NCBI RefSeq assembly: GCF_000764025.1
Contig: NZ_KN234752.1
Span: forward strand, 37,841-101,840
DNA length: 64,000 bases
Direction of reading: 5' to 3'
Origin: Pseudohaliea rubra DSM 19751
GTDB taxonomy: Bacteria > Pseudomonadota > Gammaproteobacteria > Pseudomonadales > Halieaceae
Part shown: piece by piece, positions 29,504-39,268 of the stretch
How positions within the stretch are numbered: the first letter of the stretch is position 1
How the letters are laid out: every line of letters starts with the position of its first letter
Program-made: the position numbers and the translations under genes
Notes under the pieces: generated by a model
What the model was told of the DNA's origin: nothing
The model's database searches: none
The model's input: the letters and a program-made list of their open reading frames with translations, nothing else

Positions 29504-32500
29504 GGTACGAGTGGCGCCTCAACGTGCGGCACGGCCTGCGCCCGGGCCCATTCATTGACGGGCACCAGGTACTCGCTTTCGATCCGGGCGAGCTCCGCAC
29601 GCAGCGCCGTCCACTGGGCTTCCAGATCGCCCAGCCGCTCCCTGGCCCCCACCGTAACCGGCGCACCGCCGGCCTCCACCACATCAAGAAGGTGGCGTAG
29701 CTGGCCGTCGAACTTCATGGCCCAGGCGTCTTCGTCCTCGAAGGTTTCATGGCGCAGCTCGACGATCTCCGGTTCCCAGGCGTCAAGGGCCGCGATGGCG
29801 GCTGCAGCGGGGCCGGCCAGGGCAGCATCGTCATGAGCGGCGAGCAGCGCCTGCAGCTGGCCTCGCACCTCGCGGGCGCCTTCAAGGGCGCCGAGGACAC
29901 CCTCCAGCATCGCGGCAATGCGCGTCTGCAGCGCCACCCAGGCGGCGATTTCCTCATCGTCCGCGGCTGAACGGGGGTCCGGCAGCACCTCCACGGGCGC
30001 CGTTGCCACGGCATCACCGGCCGTCACCCGGACGGTGTAGCGCCCGGGGGCTACCGGCGGGCCGCCATAGCCTTCAAAAAGGATGTGGTCGTCAATACAG
30101 CGCACATCGTCGCGATGCAGGTCCCAGGTCCAGCGCTGCAGACCGGCGTCCGTCACCGGGTAGTCGAGGGTCAGCGGGCGGCGCGGGTCCTGGTTATCGA
30201 GGCGACAGCGATCCTGGGCCGTTTCCTCGCTGCGGTAGCTGCGCAGCACGACGCCGTCGGCATCCAGTACCTCGATGGCAAACGACTCATCCGCCGCGAG
30301 GTCCTCAGCGAGGTAATAGTAAATCGGCAGATCCGGCGACGGGTTGGCACCCTCAAAGTCGCCGGCGCTGCTGCCCGGCCGACCCATGGCGAGCGCCGGC
30401 GGCGCGTAGACGTGTACCGCTGCCTCCGCGTCAGCGGCGGCGGCCTGGCGCACCACGAAGAGGTCGTCGAGCACCCAGAAGGCGCGGCCCTGCGTGGCGA
30501 CGGCCAGCGCATCCTCGCGCACGCGCAGGTCCGTGATCGGCACGGCCGGCAGGTTGAGGTCCAGCGACTGCCAGTCCTCGCCGTCATTGTAGGAGACAAA
30601 CAGGCCCTTCTCGGTGCCGGCATACAAAAGGCCGGGCACCGTCGGGTCCTCGCGCACGACGCGGACGAAAGCGCCGTCGGGGATGTTGCTCTCAATGCGC
30701 TGCCAGCGCTTGCCGTAATTCGTGGTCTTGTAGATGTAGGGCGCGAAATCATCAAGCTTGTAGCCCGTGACGGCCACGTAGGCGGTGCCCTCCGCGTGCG
30801 GCGACAGTTCAATGGCGTTGATCATGGCCTCGCCCCGGTGCGGCGGAGAGCTATCCGTCCAGCTTTCGCCGCCATCGCGGGTCAGGTGAAGGAGACCATC
30901 ATCGGCCCCTACCCAGATCGTGCCCTGCTCCTGCGCCGACTCCACGATGTAGAAAATATTATGGTAGAACTCAGCGCCCACATTCTCAGGCGTCAGCGGC
31001 CCGCCGTTGCGGCCGAGGTGCTCGGGGTTGTTGCGCGTCAGATCGGGGCTGACCTGCTCCCAGCTCATACCACGGTCGGTGCTCTTCAGCAGGTACTGGG
31101 TGCCGTAGTAGATCACCGAGCGATCGTGCGGCGACGTGATCACCGGCGCATTCCAGTTTGTGCGGTACTTGAGGTCTTTGGCATCCTGGCCATAGACCCG
31201 CTCCGGGTAAGGCACGATATAGCGCTTCTTCCGGTTCGCCTCGTTGAACTCGGTAAGCGTGCCGTTGATGGTCGTCGCGTAGATGAGCGACGGGTCGTCC
31301 GGGTCGAAGGCGATATGCGCGCTCTCGCCGCCGCCGACCGCGTGGTAGTCGTCGCGGCCGATGGCGCCGTCCCAGGCCCAGGCGGCGATGGACACAGTGG
31401 AATTGTCCTGCTGACCGCCGTAAAGGCGCCAGGGGGTCTGGTTATCGGTGATCAGCCGGTAGAACTGCGCCGTCGGCTGGTTGTCGATAGGCGACCAGGT
31501 CTCACCGCCATCGAAGGTGACCGTCGCGCCACCGTCGTTGCCGTTGATCATGTTGCGGCTGTCGTCAGGGTTGATCCAGTGGTCGTGGTGGTCGCCGTGC
31601 GGCGTGGACACGGTGCTGAAGGTCTCGCCGCCGTCGATAGACTTCATCAGCGGCACGTTCAGTACCCACACCGTGTCCGGATCATTCGGGTCCGCGGTGA
31701 GGTGAATGTAGTACCAGGCCCGGGTATGCAGCACCCGGTGCGGGTTGATGTGCTGCCAGCTCTCGCCATAGTTGTCGCTGCGCCAGAGGCCGCCCTCCCC
31801 CGGCTCTGCCTCTAGCACCGCGTAGATGCGCGAAGGCTGACTCGCGGACACATCGAGGCCTACCTTGCCGATCAGCCCCGGCAGACCGCCCTCGAGCTTC
31901 TCCCAGCTGTCGCCGCCGTCGGTGGACTTGTAGATGCCGCCGCCCTCACCGCCGGACTCGATGTACCAGGGCTTGCGGCCGTGGTGCCAGAGACCGGCGT
32001 AGAGGATCCGCGGATTGGTCGGGTCCAGGGAGAGATCCGTGGCGCCGGTGCTCGCATTGACCTTGAGCACCTGCTCCCAGCTCTCCCCACCGTCGCGGGT
32101 GCGGTAGACGCCCCGCTCGTCATTGGGCGCCCAGATCTGCCCCTGCACGGCCACCCAGGCCGTGTCCGGGTCTGTCGGGTGCACCTCGATCTTCGCGATC
32201 TGCCCGGCGTCTGGCAGCCCCATGAACGTGAAGCTCCGGCCAGCGTCTGTGGATTTCCAGAGTCCCTCTCCCTGGCTCGTGGTGACACCGCGGATCGGCG
32301 CTTCGCCAGTACCCACGTAGATCACGTTGGCATCTGAGGGGGCTACCGCGATGGCACCGATGGTACCCACAGGGATCTCACCGTCGGAGATATTCTCCCA
32401 GCTGACGCCGGCATTGTCCGTCTTCCAGACGCCACCGCCGGCAGCACCCATGTAATAGCGCTGAGGATTGCCGGGCACGCCGGTGACGGCCGTCACGCGG

Positions 32501-32655
32501 CCGCCGCGCCAGGGGCCGATGAGGCGATACTCGAGGCCGTCGAGCAGGGACGCCTCAACCGCAGACGCCTGCGCGACGGGGAAAGCCACACCGGCCAGAA
32601 GCAGGGCCAGGGCCCGCGCGCATGCACGACAAGCACGACAAAGAGAAGGCAACAT
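29500..32655 (-). CDS. Large exported Asp-box (BNR/VPS10-like) repeat protein
   Basis: The product has 1051 residues with a signal peptide (ALALLLAGVAFPVAQASA). It then has about eleven Asp-box repeats of the S/T-x-D-x-G-x-S/T-W type (WKTDNAGVSWENI, WKSTDAGRSF, RTRDGGESWEQV, KSTDGGDSWEKL, TRDGGESWTDSS, and others) that form beta-propellers related to sortilin/sialidase-like folds. A C-terminal helical region (about residues 870-1040) has YLVPVNEW near the end. The ATG at 32655 is chosen because GGAG lies upstream and it gives a proper signal peptide. The family is widespread and exported; some members are annotated as glycosyl hydrolases, without proof. The role here is unknown. Confidence 0.85.
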   Translation of the reverse strand: MLPSLCRACRACARALALLLAGVAFPVAQASAVEASLLDGLEYRLIGPWRGGRVTAVTGVPGNPQRYYMGAAGGGVWKTDNAGVSWENISDGEIPVGTIGAIAVAPSDANVIYVGTGEAPIRGVTTSQGEGLWKSTDAGRSFTFMGLPDAGQIAKIEVHPTDPDTAWVAVQGQIWAPNDERGVYRTRDGGESWEQVLKVNASTGATDLSLDPTNPRILYAGLWHHGRKPWYIESGGEGGGIYKSTDGGDSWEKLEGGLPGLIGKVGLDVSASQPSRIYAVLEAEPGEGGLWRSDNYGESWQHINPHRVLHTRAWYYIHLTADPNDPDTVWVLNVPLMKSIDGGETFSTVSTPHGDHHDHWINPDDSRNMINGNDGGATVTFDGGETWSPIDNQPTAQFYRLITDNQTPWRLYGGQQDNSTVSIAAWAWDGAIGRDDYHAVGGGESAHIAFDPDDPSLIYATTINGTLTEFNEANRKKRYIVPYPERVYGQDAKDLKYRTNWNAPVITSPHDRSVIYYGTQYLLKSTDRGMSWEQVSPDLTRNNPEHLGRNGGPLTPENVGAEFYHNIFYIVESAQEQGTIWVGADDGLLHLTRDGGESWTDSSPPHRGEAMINAIELSPHAEGTAYVAVTGYKLDDFAPYIYKTTNYGKRWQRIESNIPDGAFVRVVREDPTVPGLLYAGTEKGLFVSYNDGEDWQSLDLNLPAVPITDLRVREDALAVATQGRAFWVLDDLFVVRQAAAADAEAAVHVYAPPALAMGRPGSSAGDFEGANPSPDLPIYYYLAEDLAADESFAIEVLDADGVVLRSYRSEETAQDRCRLDNQDPRRPLTLDYPVTDAGLQRWTWDLHRDDVRCIDDHILFEGYGGPPVAPGRYTVRVTAGDAVATAPVEVLPDPRSAADDEEIAAWVALQTRIAAMLEGVLGALEGAREVRGQLQALLAAHDDAALAGPAAAAIAALDAWEPEIVELRHETFEDEDAWAMKFDGQLRHLLDVVEAGGAPVTVGARERLGDLEAQWTALRAELARIESEYLVPVNEWARAQAVPHVEAPLVP

Positions 32656-32800
32656 AAAAAGGTCTCCAGCAGGCTGGCCCGGAAGCAGGCCGCAGGGCGC
32701 CAAAGCTACCGGCTGCCTCGTCGCGACTCAAGGCCCGGGTCGCCCGGCACGGCCGAGGTCACTACAATAGCGCCCTTTCCGTCGTCAACGGAGCGTGACC

Positions 32801-33118
32801 ATGCCAAGCCGACCCATGTTCGCCCTGCTCGTGCTGGCTGCCCTGGCGCAGCCGGCCAGGGGGGAGGAACGCACCATCGCCCGCAACCCCATCGATGTCG
32901 ATCCGGCCACCCGCCTCAGCGACATCCGGCTGCGCCCGGGCTTTGAGGTCAGCCGCATCCTGCGCTACGACGATATCACCGGACAGCTGGACGATCCGCC
33001 GGCGCCGGGCCTCCACTTCGGCTTTCCGCACCGCTACGGGGAGGAGCTCGTCGATGACGATTACCCCACAGACAAGCCGGCGGCCGCCTTCACGGCGTCG
33101 ACAACGGCCTATCCGTAG
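32801..33118 (+). CDS. Small hypothetical exported protein
   Basis: The product has 105 residues from the ATG at 32801 (an in-frame start at 32795 is also possible). A signal peptide is visible (PMFALLVLAALAQPARG). The mature part is hydrophilic with RNPIDVDPATRLSDIRLRPGFEVSRILRYDDITG and ends in a Thr/Ala-rich tail. No Cys pairs, lipobox or known motif. It is divergent from the BNR-repeat gene and 64 bases before the ABC gene, with a short GC-rich hairpin at 33127-33143 in between. Confidence 0.55.
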   Translation: MPSRPMFALLVLAALAQPARGEERTIARNPIDVDPATRLSDIRLRPGFEVSRILRYDDITGQLDDPPAPGLHFGFPHRYGEELVDDDYPTDKPAAAFTASTTAYP

Positions 33119-33182
33119 GCCCCGCGCCCCGGCAAGGCCGGGGTGACATTGCTACCCACAACGGCAGCACAGACGACAAACC

Positions 33183-35015
33183 ATGCCTTTCCGCTTCTTT
33201 GAACAGCTGGTCGACCCCTTCCCGCCCACCACGCCGGACCGGTCGCCGCGTTCCGTTTACCGCTTCTGCCGGCACTACGCCCGCGGGCTGGAGCCCTGGT
33301 TGCTTCTCCTGGCGGTCTTCAGCACCGCCATTGCCATCGTCGAAGTCTCGCTGTTCAGCGTCCTCGCCGACGTCATAGACCTGCTCGGGAACTCCAGCCC
33401 CGATGACGTACGCACCGGCGAAGGGCGGGAACTGCTCTGGCTTGCGCTCGGCATCCTCGCCGCCTACCCCACGCTCATCGGCCTGCAGTCGCTGCTGCTG
33501 CACCAGACGCTCATGGGCAACCTTCCCATGATCGTGCGCTGGCTCGCACACCGCTATCTGCTGCGCCAGAGCCTGTCGTTCTTCCACGACGAGTTCGCCG
33601 GCCGCATCGCCACCCGGGTCATGCAGACGGCGCTAGCGGTGCGCCAGACGGTGATCAAGCTGCTCGACATCATGGTCTACGTGGTGGTGTATTTCGTGTC
33701 GGTGCTGGTGCTTTTCGCGGGGATTGATCTGCGCCTGGCGCTGCCCATGGCCGTCTGGCTGGTGCTCTACGTGGCCATCCTGTCGGTGGTGCTGCCGCGA
33801 CTGCAGCGCGTCTCGGAGCGCCAGGCCGACGCCCGGGCCCTGATGACCGGCCGGGTGGCGGATTCCTATACCAACATCGCCACGGTGAAGCTCTTCTCCC
33901 ACGCCCGCCGCGAGTCCAGCTACGCCCGGGAGGGGATGGAGGAATTCCTCGGCACCGTGCACCCGCAGATGCGGCTGGTGACGATCATGGACACCGCGGT
34001 GATCCTCAATAACGCCCTCATGGTGCTCGCGGTGGGCGCCACGGCGCTGTATTTATGGCTGAATGGGGCGATCACACCGGGCGCCATTGCCGCGGCCATC
34101 GGCCTCTGCCTGCGGGTAACCGGCATCAGCGAGTGGATCATGTGGGAGGTCTCAGACCTGTTCGAAAACCTGGGTACCGTGCAGGACGGCATGGCCACCC
34201 TGTCCAGCCCCATCGCCGTACAGGATGCACCGGGGGCGACGCCCCTTGCCGTGCGCGCCGGACACCTTGCGTTCCGCAACGTCGACTTTTCCTACGGCGA
34301 AGGCAAAACCGTTTTCGAGGGGCTCGACCTCGACATCCCCGCCGGCAGCAAGCTCGGTCTCATCGGCCGCTCCGGCGCGGGCAAGTCCACGCTGGTGAAC
34401 CTGCTGCTGCGCTTCTACGACGTAAACAGCGGCGCTATCGAGATCGACGGGCAGGACGTGCGCAGCGTCACCCAGGAGAGCCTGCGCGCCAGCATCGGCA
34501 TGGTCACCCAGGATACCTCGCTCCTGCACCGTACCGTGCGCGAGAACATTCTCTACGGCCGTGAGGACGCCACGGAAGACGAGCTGATGAGCGCTATCCA
34601 GCGGGCGAAGGCCTGGGACTTCATCCAGTCGCTCGAAGACGCGAAGGGCAACCGCGGCCTCGACGCCATGGTGGGCGAACGCGGCGTGAAGCTCTCCGGC
34701 GGCCAGCGCCAGCGCATAGCCATCGCCCGGGTCATCTTGAAAGACGCGCCGATCCTCATCCTCGACGAGGCCACCTCGGCACTGGACTCAGAGGTGGAAG
34801 TGGCGATCCAGGAAAGCCTTTACGAGCTCATGGAAGGCAAGACGGTACTGGCCATCGCCCATCGCCTGTCGACCATCGCCGCCCTCGACAAGCTCGTAGT
34901 GCTGGAACAGGGACGCGTGGTCGAGACCGGCAGCCACGACGAGCTGCTGGCGCAGGAAGGCATCTACAAGCGGCTTTGGGATTATCAGTCGGGCGGGTTC
35001 CTGGCGCCGGATTGA
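33183..35015 (+). CDS. ABC half-transporter (fused permease-ATPase)
   Basis: The product has 610 residues. An N-terminal six-helix exporter domain spans about residues 35-345, and a C-terminal nucleotide-binding domain has Walker A GRSGAGKST (395-403), signature LSGGQ (504-508), Walker B ILILDEATSALD (about 522) and the H-loop AIAHRLST. It is of the type IV exporter (MsbA/LmrA/AtmA-like) group and works as a homodimer in the inner membrane to export lipids, drugs or peptides. It stands alone; the TetR gene 117 bases downstream is on the same strand but probably separate. The substrate cannot be predicted. Confidence 0.9.
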   Translation: MPFRFFEQLVDPFPPTTPDRSPRSVYRFCRHYARGLEPWLLLLAVFSTAIAIVEVSLFSVLADVIDLLGNSSPDDVRTGEGRELLWLALGILAAYPTLIGLQSLLLHQTLMGNLPMIVRWLAHRYLLRQSLSFFHDEFAGRIATRVMQTALAVRQTVIKLLDIMVYVVVYFVSVLVLFAGIDLRLALPMAVWLVLYVAILSVVLPRLQRVSERQADARALMTGRVADSYTNIATVKLFSHARRESSYAREGMEEFLGTVHPQMRLVTIMDTAVILNNALMVLAVGATALYLWLNGAITPGAIAAAIGLCLRVTGISEWIMWEVSDLFENLGTVQDGMATLSSPIAVQDAPGATPLAVRAGHLAFRNVDFSYGEGKTVFEGLDLDIPAGSKLGLIGRSGAGKSTLVNLLLRFYDVNSGAIEIDGQDVRSVTQESLRASIGMVTQDTSLLHRTVRENILYGREDATEDELMSAIQRAKAWDFIQSLEDAKGNRGLDAMVGERGVKLSGGQRQRIAIARVILKDAPILILDEATSALDSEVEVAIQESLYELMEGKTVLAIAHRLSTIAALDKLVVLEQGRVVETGSHDELLAQEGIYKRLWDYQSGGFLAPD

Positions 35016-35132
35016 AGGGCAGAGCCGATGCCGCCGGGCCCCCACAGGCTGGGCCGCGGCAGGTACGTCGACCCACCGCCTTGTTAAACTAAGCAGCCGA
35101 CCGACGAGACATCCGACACACCTGGAGCTGTC

Positions 35133-35741
35133 ATGAGCGATAACGGACTGGAAGTTTTCGATCGCGACGCCCTCAATCACGCGCGTCGTCAGGCACTGCT
35201 TCGTGAGGCAGGGCGCCAGTTTGCGGAAAAGGGCTTTCACGGCACATCGCTCAACAGTATCGCCAGCGGCGTGAAACTCACTAAATCAGGTCTTTTTCAC
35301 TATGTGCGCAACAAGGAAGAACTGCTCTTCGCCTGTTACCGCGATGCGCTGCTTTCGGCAGAAGAGTGCCTGACGGCCGCCGAAGATGCCGGCGGTGACG
35401 CGCCGGCGAAGATCGGTCACTACCTGCGCAACCATCTCTCGCGTATTGGCAAGCCGGGTGGCTACTTCACAATACTGAGCGAACTTTATGTGCTTGATGC
35501 CGAGCAGCAGAAGGAACTGCGCGCCACGGCGCGCCGCATCGACGCTCGACTTCGTGCTCTGATCGAGGCGGGCATCAAAGAGGGCAGCATCGGCTACGAC
35601 AACCCACGCATGGCGGTTTACGCGATCGATGGCGCCCTGAACTGGCTGCCCAAGTGGTATTCCACCGATGGCGCCGAGAGCATTGAGGAGATTGCGGAGG
35701 ACTTTATTCGCTTCTTCCTCGACGGCCTGCGCAAACGCTGA
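35133..35741 (+). CDS. TetR-family regulator next to the carboxylase cluster
   Basis: The product has 202 residues with an N-terminal helix-turn-helix (FAEKGFHGTSLNSIASGVKLTKSGLFHYVRNKEELL, about 27-63) and an effector domain with AVYAIDGALNWLPKWYSTDG. This C-terminal pattern is common in TetR regulators (KstR2-like) that sense acyl-CoA thioesters. Its stop is 3 bases from the stop of the convergent carboxylase beta gene. It probably controls the catabolic cluster to its right; the ACCAA-TTGGT dyad at 43434-43447 is a possible target, but which TetR binds it is unknown. Confidence 0.85.
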   Translation: MSDNGLEVFDRDALNHARRQALLREAGRQFAEKGFHGTSLNSIASGVKLTKSGLFHYVRNKEELLFACYRDALLSAEECLTAAEDAGGDAPAKIGHYLRNHLSRIGKPGGYFTILSELYVLDAEQQKELRATARRIDARLRALIEAGIKEGSIGYDNPRMAVYAIDGALNWLPKWYSTDGAESIEEIAEDFIRFFLDGLRKR

Positions 35742-35744
35742 CGA

Positions 35745-37304
35745 TCAGCAGATTTTCGGCCAGGAGGCCATCAGCCGCCGGCTCAGCCGGCCCACGCCAT
35801 CGCTGCCGCGCGCCAGCGCGAAAGCTCGGAGCAGTTCAGCGCGCGTCTCGGCGGGATCGATGACCTTGTCGATGAGATTCAGGGCAGCCGGTTCCCAGCA
35901 CTCGCTCCCCAAAGCCAGTTCCTCACGGTAGGCAGCCGCCATAGCCTCCGGATCTTCCGCTGCGTCCAGTTGCCTACCGTACATCACGTTTACCGCCACT
36001 TCCGGAGCCATAAAGGACACCTCCGCCGTCGGCCAGGCAAGCAACTGGTCGCTCAGCATGTTCCCTCCGGACATCGTAAAGTGCGCCATGCCGTAGGACT
36101 TGCGCAGGATCAAACTGACCCTGGGCACCGTGCAGTGATGAAGCGCCTCGATAAACCGCATGATCTGGATGGGCATCTTGTGCTCCTCCGCTTCGCGGCA
36201 GAGCATGAAGCCCGGCGTGTCGTGGAGGAACAAAAGCGGAATATGAAAGGAGTCGCAAAGCGTAAGAAAACTGGTCGCTTTCTCGCAGGCGCCATGGCCC
36301 ATGGCGCCTGCCGTGACCTGTGGGTTGTTCGCGAGGATTCCGATCACATATCCGTCGAGTCTCGCCAGCGCAGTCACCAGGCTGCCGTCGTACTCGGGCT
36401 TGAGTTCGAGCACGCTGCCGGGATCGCAGAGCGCGTCGAGGAACACACGCATATCATAGCTCTGCCGGGTATCTGCAGGGACCAACCCGCACAGACGCTC
36501 GCCATCGTGCAGCTCACGCTCCGGCGCTGGCGCTACCGGTGGCAGAAGGCCCGCGTGGCTTGGAAGGTAACTCAGAGCGCGACGGATCAGCTCCAGGCAC
36601 TCCTGATCATCGTCCGCGAAAAGGTCGACGGCTCCCGTGGTACGGGCATGAAGCTCCCAACCGCCGAGTTCCTCATCCGTGACCTTCTCACCGGTAGCAA
36701 TCTCGATAATAGAAGCTCCGCCTACTGCGTAGACCGTGCCCCGCACCTGAATGACGAGATCGGACATTGCTGCGTTCCAAGACGGCAGACCGAAACATTC
36801 GCCCATGATCGCCGAGACGAGAGGCACGCGTCGGTCCCGCGGCGCATGGTCAATCGGCCAGGCAGTGCTCATCAAACCCCGGGAGCCCAGAATATCCGGC
36901 ATGCGAGCCCCGCCGGCATCACCCAGATTGATAAGCGGCAGACCCCGTTCCACCGCATACGCCTTGGCTTTCCAGGTCTTACTCATACCGATGGAACCGC
37001 CCGCGCCTGCAAGTACCGTGACATCATCGGCGGTGACAAAGGCAGGACGGCCAAGGATAGATGCGAAGCCGGTGAGCTTGCCGTCGGCCGGCGTCCGTTC
37101 TCGCATCTCAGGGCGCTCACTCGCGGCAAGCAGTCCGAATTCATCGAAGGTTCCCGGATCGACAAGCGCGGCCACCCGCTCGCGGGCGGTGAGCCGGCCT
37201 TTCGCGTGCTGTCGCGCGACGCGTTCAGCGCCGCCCATCGCCAGGGCATGCTCTCGCCGGGCAGCGAGCTTGTTCCTTCCCTTTGGGTCGTTCGTCATTG
37301 TCAT
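35745..37304 (-). CDS. Acyl-CoA carboxylase, carboxyltransferase (beta) subunit
   Basis: The product has 519 residues with the crotonase-like carboxyltransferase halves. The acyl-CoA and carboxybiotin oxyanion regions are seen in GDAGGARMPDILGS and in NNPQVTAGAMGHGACEKAT, followed by TPGFMLCREAEEH and MAPEVAVNVMYGRQL. It transfers carboxyl from biotin to an acyl-CoA (propionyl-, methylcrotonyl- or geranyl-CoA-type). The ATG overlaps the alpha-subunit stop by one base (TAATG). It is the last gene of the minus-strand operon. Substrate specificity cannot be read reliably by eye. Confidence 0.9.
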   Translation of the reverse strand: MTMTNDPKGRNKLAARREHALAMGGAERVARQHAKGRLTARERVAALVDPGTFDEFGLLAASERPEMRERTPADGKLTGFASILGRPAFVTADDVTVLAGAGGSIGMSKTWKAKAYAVERGLPLINLGDAGGARMPDILGSRGLMSTAWPIDHAPRDRRVPLVSAIMGECFGLPSWNAAMSDLVIQVRGTVYAVGGASIIEIATGEKVTDEELGGWELHARTTGAVDLFADDDQECLELIRRALSYLPSHAGLLPPVAPAPERELHDGERLCGLVPADTRQSYDMRVFLDALCDPGSVLELKPEYDGSLVTALARLDGYVIGILANNPQVTAGAMGHGACEKATSFLTLCDSFHIPLLFLHDTPGFMLCREAEEHKMPIQIMRFIEALHHCTVPRVSLILRKSYGMAHFTMSGGNMLSDQLLAWPTAEVSFMAPEVAVNVMYGRQLDAAEDPEAMAAAYREELALGSECWEPAALNLIDKVIDPAETRAELLRAFALARGSDGVGRLSRRLMASWPKIC

Positions 37305-39268
37305 TAGTTGGCCGACTCCATCGTGACCAGCAGCTGACCCTTGCTCACACTGTCACCCACCGAGACGGCGACGCCCGTGACCCGTGCCGACTCCCTTGCG
37401 CAGACGGCATGTTCCATCTTCATGGACTCGAGGACGCACAGGCAGTCGCCCTCATTCATGACGCTTCCTCCTCGGGCCGCCACAGCAATGATCCGACCCG
37501 GCATGGGAGCCAAGTAAGTGCCGGGCTCGTTGTTTGGCGTGAGGTCCAGTCCGGCTGATGACTCCCGGGCCACCATTACGGGGCCGTTCGCTGCGCAGAA
37601 ATAATGCTCGCCCGCGATGCTACAGAAATGCCATGGCCGGGCATGGCCATCTAGGTCGATGTGTAGCGCGCCATCGTCTGCGATGTGGAGCAGCGAGACG
37701 TCGAGGCTCCGTCCGTCCAGCTCCATCCGGGCGCTTCCCTCGCCACGGTCCGCCACGTGCACCTCAGCGCTCTGCACGGCATCAGACTGTTGGTAGCGAT
37801 AGACGGCCTTTGTCCTGCCAAGCGCGCGATGGCGCGCGCGCTCTCGGGACCATTGCCAGAAGGCAAGCGGCGGCAGCGCTGCACGCCATGCTTCAGCGGA
37901 TGGGCGACACGCCAGCTCCGGGCGCTCATCGAGAAAGGCCGTTGTGGCTCTGCCTGCAAGATAGTCTTCGTCATCGAGTACAGCACACAGCAGCTCCCGA
38001 TTGGTGGGTAAACCGAGGGCGATCGAGCGGCCCAGGGACCAGCGCAAAAGGCGGCAGGCCTCGGCCCGGGTCGGTGCTGCGACAATGAACTTGGCGAGCA
38101 TCGGATCGTAGCGGGAGGAAAGCTCCATGCCCTGAATAACGCTGCTCATAAGCTGACCACCGGGAGGCACAACAGGCACCCAGCGTGCCAGCTTACCAGC
38201 GGCGGGGAGAAAACCGTGGGCCGGGTCCTCGGCATAAAGACGCGCTTCCACGGCGTGCCCACGCAGGACGAGATCATCCAGGGCGCTGCCGATCGCCTCC
38301 CCCTCGGCCAACCGCAGCTGCCAGTCTACCAGGTCCAGCCCGGTGACCTGCTCAGTAACGGCGTGTTCGACCTGCAGCCTCGTGTTCATTTCGAGAAAAT
38401 AGAAGGTCTCGTTACCCGGCTGGACGATGAACTCCACGGTACCCAGACCGCAGTAGTCCACCGCTGAGGCGATCTTCACTGCGGCCTCACACAGTCGGCT
38501 GCGCAGTGCGGGCGAGAGATTCGGAGACGGCGCCTCCTCGATAACTTTCTGCCGGCGCCGCTGCACGGAACATTCCCGGTCGAAGGCATGGGCAACGGTA
38601 CCGTACCGGTCTGCCAGCAGCTGCACCTCGACGTGATGGACCCCCGCGACAAAACGCTCCAGCAATACCCGGTCATCGCCAAAGGCGGCGGCGGCCTCGC
38701 GGCGAACAGCGGCAAGCCCGGCAGCGAAAGCGTCTGGCTGCGGGACAACGCGCATACCCATACCACCGCCGCCCGCAACAGCCTTGATGAGCAGGGGAAA
38801 GCCAACGCGCCCGGCAGCTTCCCTGAGACAGTCGTCAGCCTGGGTAGCGGGATTCTCGCCGGGGATGACCGGCAGGCCCAGGCCATCGACCAGTGCGCGC
38901 GCGCGCTGCTTATCTGCCATGGTTTCGATGACGTCGGGGGCGGGGCCGATGAAGACGAGACCTGCAGCGCGCACGGCGCGCGCGAAAGCGGCACTTTCGG
39001 CCAGAAAACCATAGCCCGGGTGCACCGCATCGGCACCGGCCCTGGCGGCGACGGCAAGCAGCCGGTCGATGGCCAGATAAGTCTCCGTCGCCTCACTTCC
39101 CGGGAGCCGGAAGGCCTGCTCCGCCGCCAGACGGTGGGGACTGTTGGCGTCCGCATCAGAGTACACCGCCACGGTCTCGATACCGCGCCGGCGGCAGGCC
39201 TCGGCGACACGGAGCGCAACCTCCCCGCGGTTCGCGATGAGGACGCGGCGCAGGCGGCGCTCGTTCAT
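37304..39268 (-). CDS. Acyl-CoA carboxylase, biotin carboxylase/biotin carrier (alpha) subunit
   Basis: The product has 654 residues: a biotin carboxylase N-domain (RRVLIANRGEVALRVAEACRR), an ATP-grasp domain (KAVAGGGGMGMRVV, EVQLLADRYG, ECSVQRRRQKVIEEAPSP, FLEMNTRLQVEHAVTE), a BC-BT linker region and a C-terminal biotinyl domain with K617 in LESMKMEHA. It carboxylates its own biotin with bicarbonate and ATP. Start and stop overlap the dehydrogenase (ATGA) and beta subunit genes, so the three are made in fixed ratio. This is the plan of methylcrotonyl-, geranyl- and propionyl-CoA carboxylases. Confidence 0.92.
   Translation of the reverse strand: MNERRLRRVLIANRGEVALRVAEACRRRGIETVAVYSDADANSPHRLAAEQAFRLPGSEATETYLAIDRLLAVAARAGADAVHPGYGFLAESAAFARAVRAAGLVFIGPAPDVIETMADKQRARALVDGLGLPVIPGENPATQADDCLREAAGRVGFPLLIKAVAGGGGMGMRVVPQPDAFAAGLAAVRREAAAAFGDDRVLLERFVAGVHHVEVQLLADRYGTVAHAFDRECSVQRRRQKVIEEAPSPNLSPALRSRLCEAAVKIASAVDYCGLGTVEFIVQPGNETFYFLEMNTRLQVEHAVTEQVTGLDLVDWQLRLAEGEAIGSALDDLVLRGHAVEARLYAEDPAHGFLPAAGKLARWVPVVPPGGQLMSSVIQGMELSSRYDPMLAKFIVAAPTRAEACRLLRWSLGRSIALGLPTNRELLCAVLDDEDYLAGRATTAFLDERPELACRPSAEAWRAALPPLAFWQWSRERARHRALGRTKAVYRYQQSDAVQSAEVHVADRGEGSARMELDGRSLDVSLLHIADDGALHIDLDGHARPWHFCSIAGEHYFCAANGPVMVARESSAGLDLTPNNEPGTYLAPMPGRIIAVAARGGSVMNEGDCLCVLESMKMEHAVCARESARVTGVAVSVGDSVSKGQLLVTMESAN

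Noticed and set aside
30085..31815. 576-codon open frame on the plus strand opposite the BNR-repeat gene
   Set aside because: Val/Arg/Ala-rich repetitive product that follows the antisense of the Asp-box repeats; no start context or domain.
33127..33143. Hairpin CCCCGGC-AAG-GCCGGGG as a terminator of the small exported protein gene
   Set aside because: The stem is only 7 bp and no T-run follows; it may be chance in GC-rich DNA, so it was not listed as a feature.
35970..37307. 445-codon plus-strand frame opposite the carboxylase beta gene
   Set aside because: The minus-strand frame is a clear carboxyltransferase; the plus-strand product has no recognisable features.
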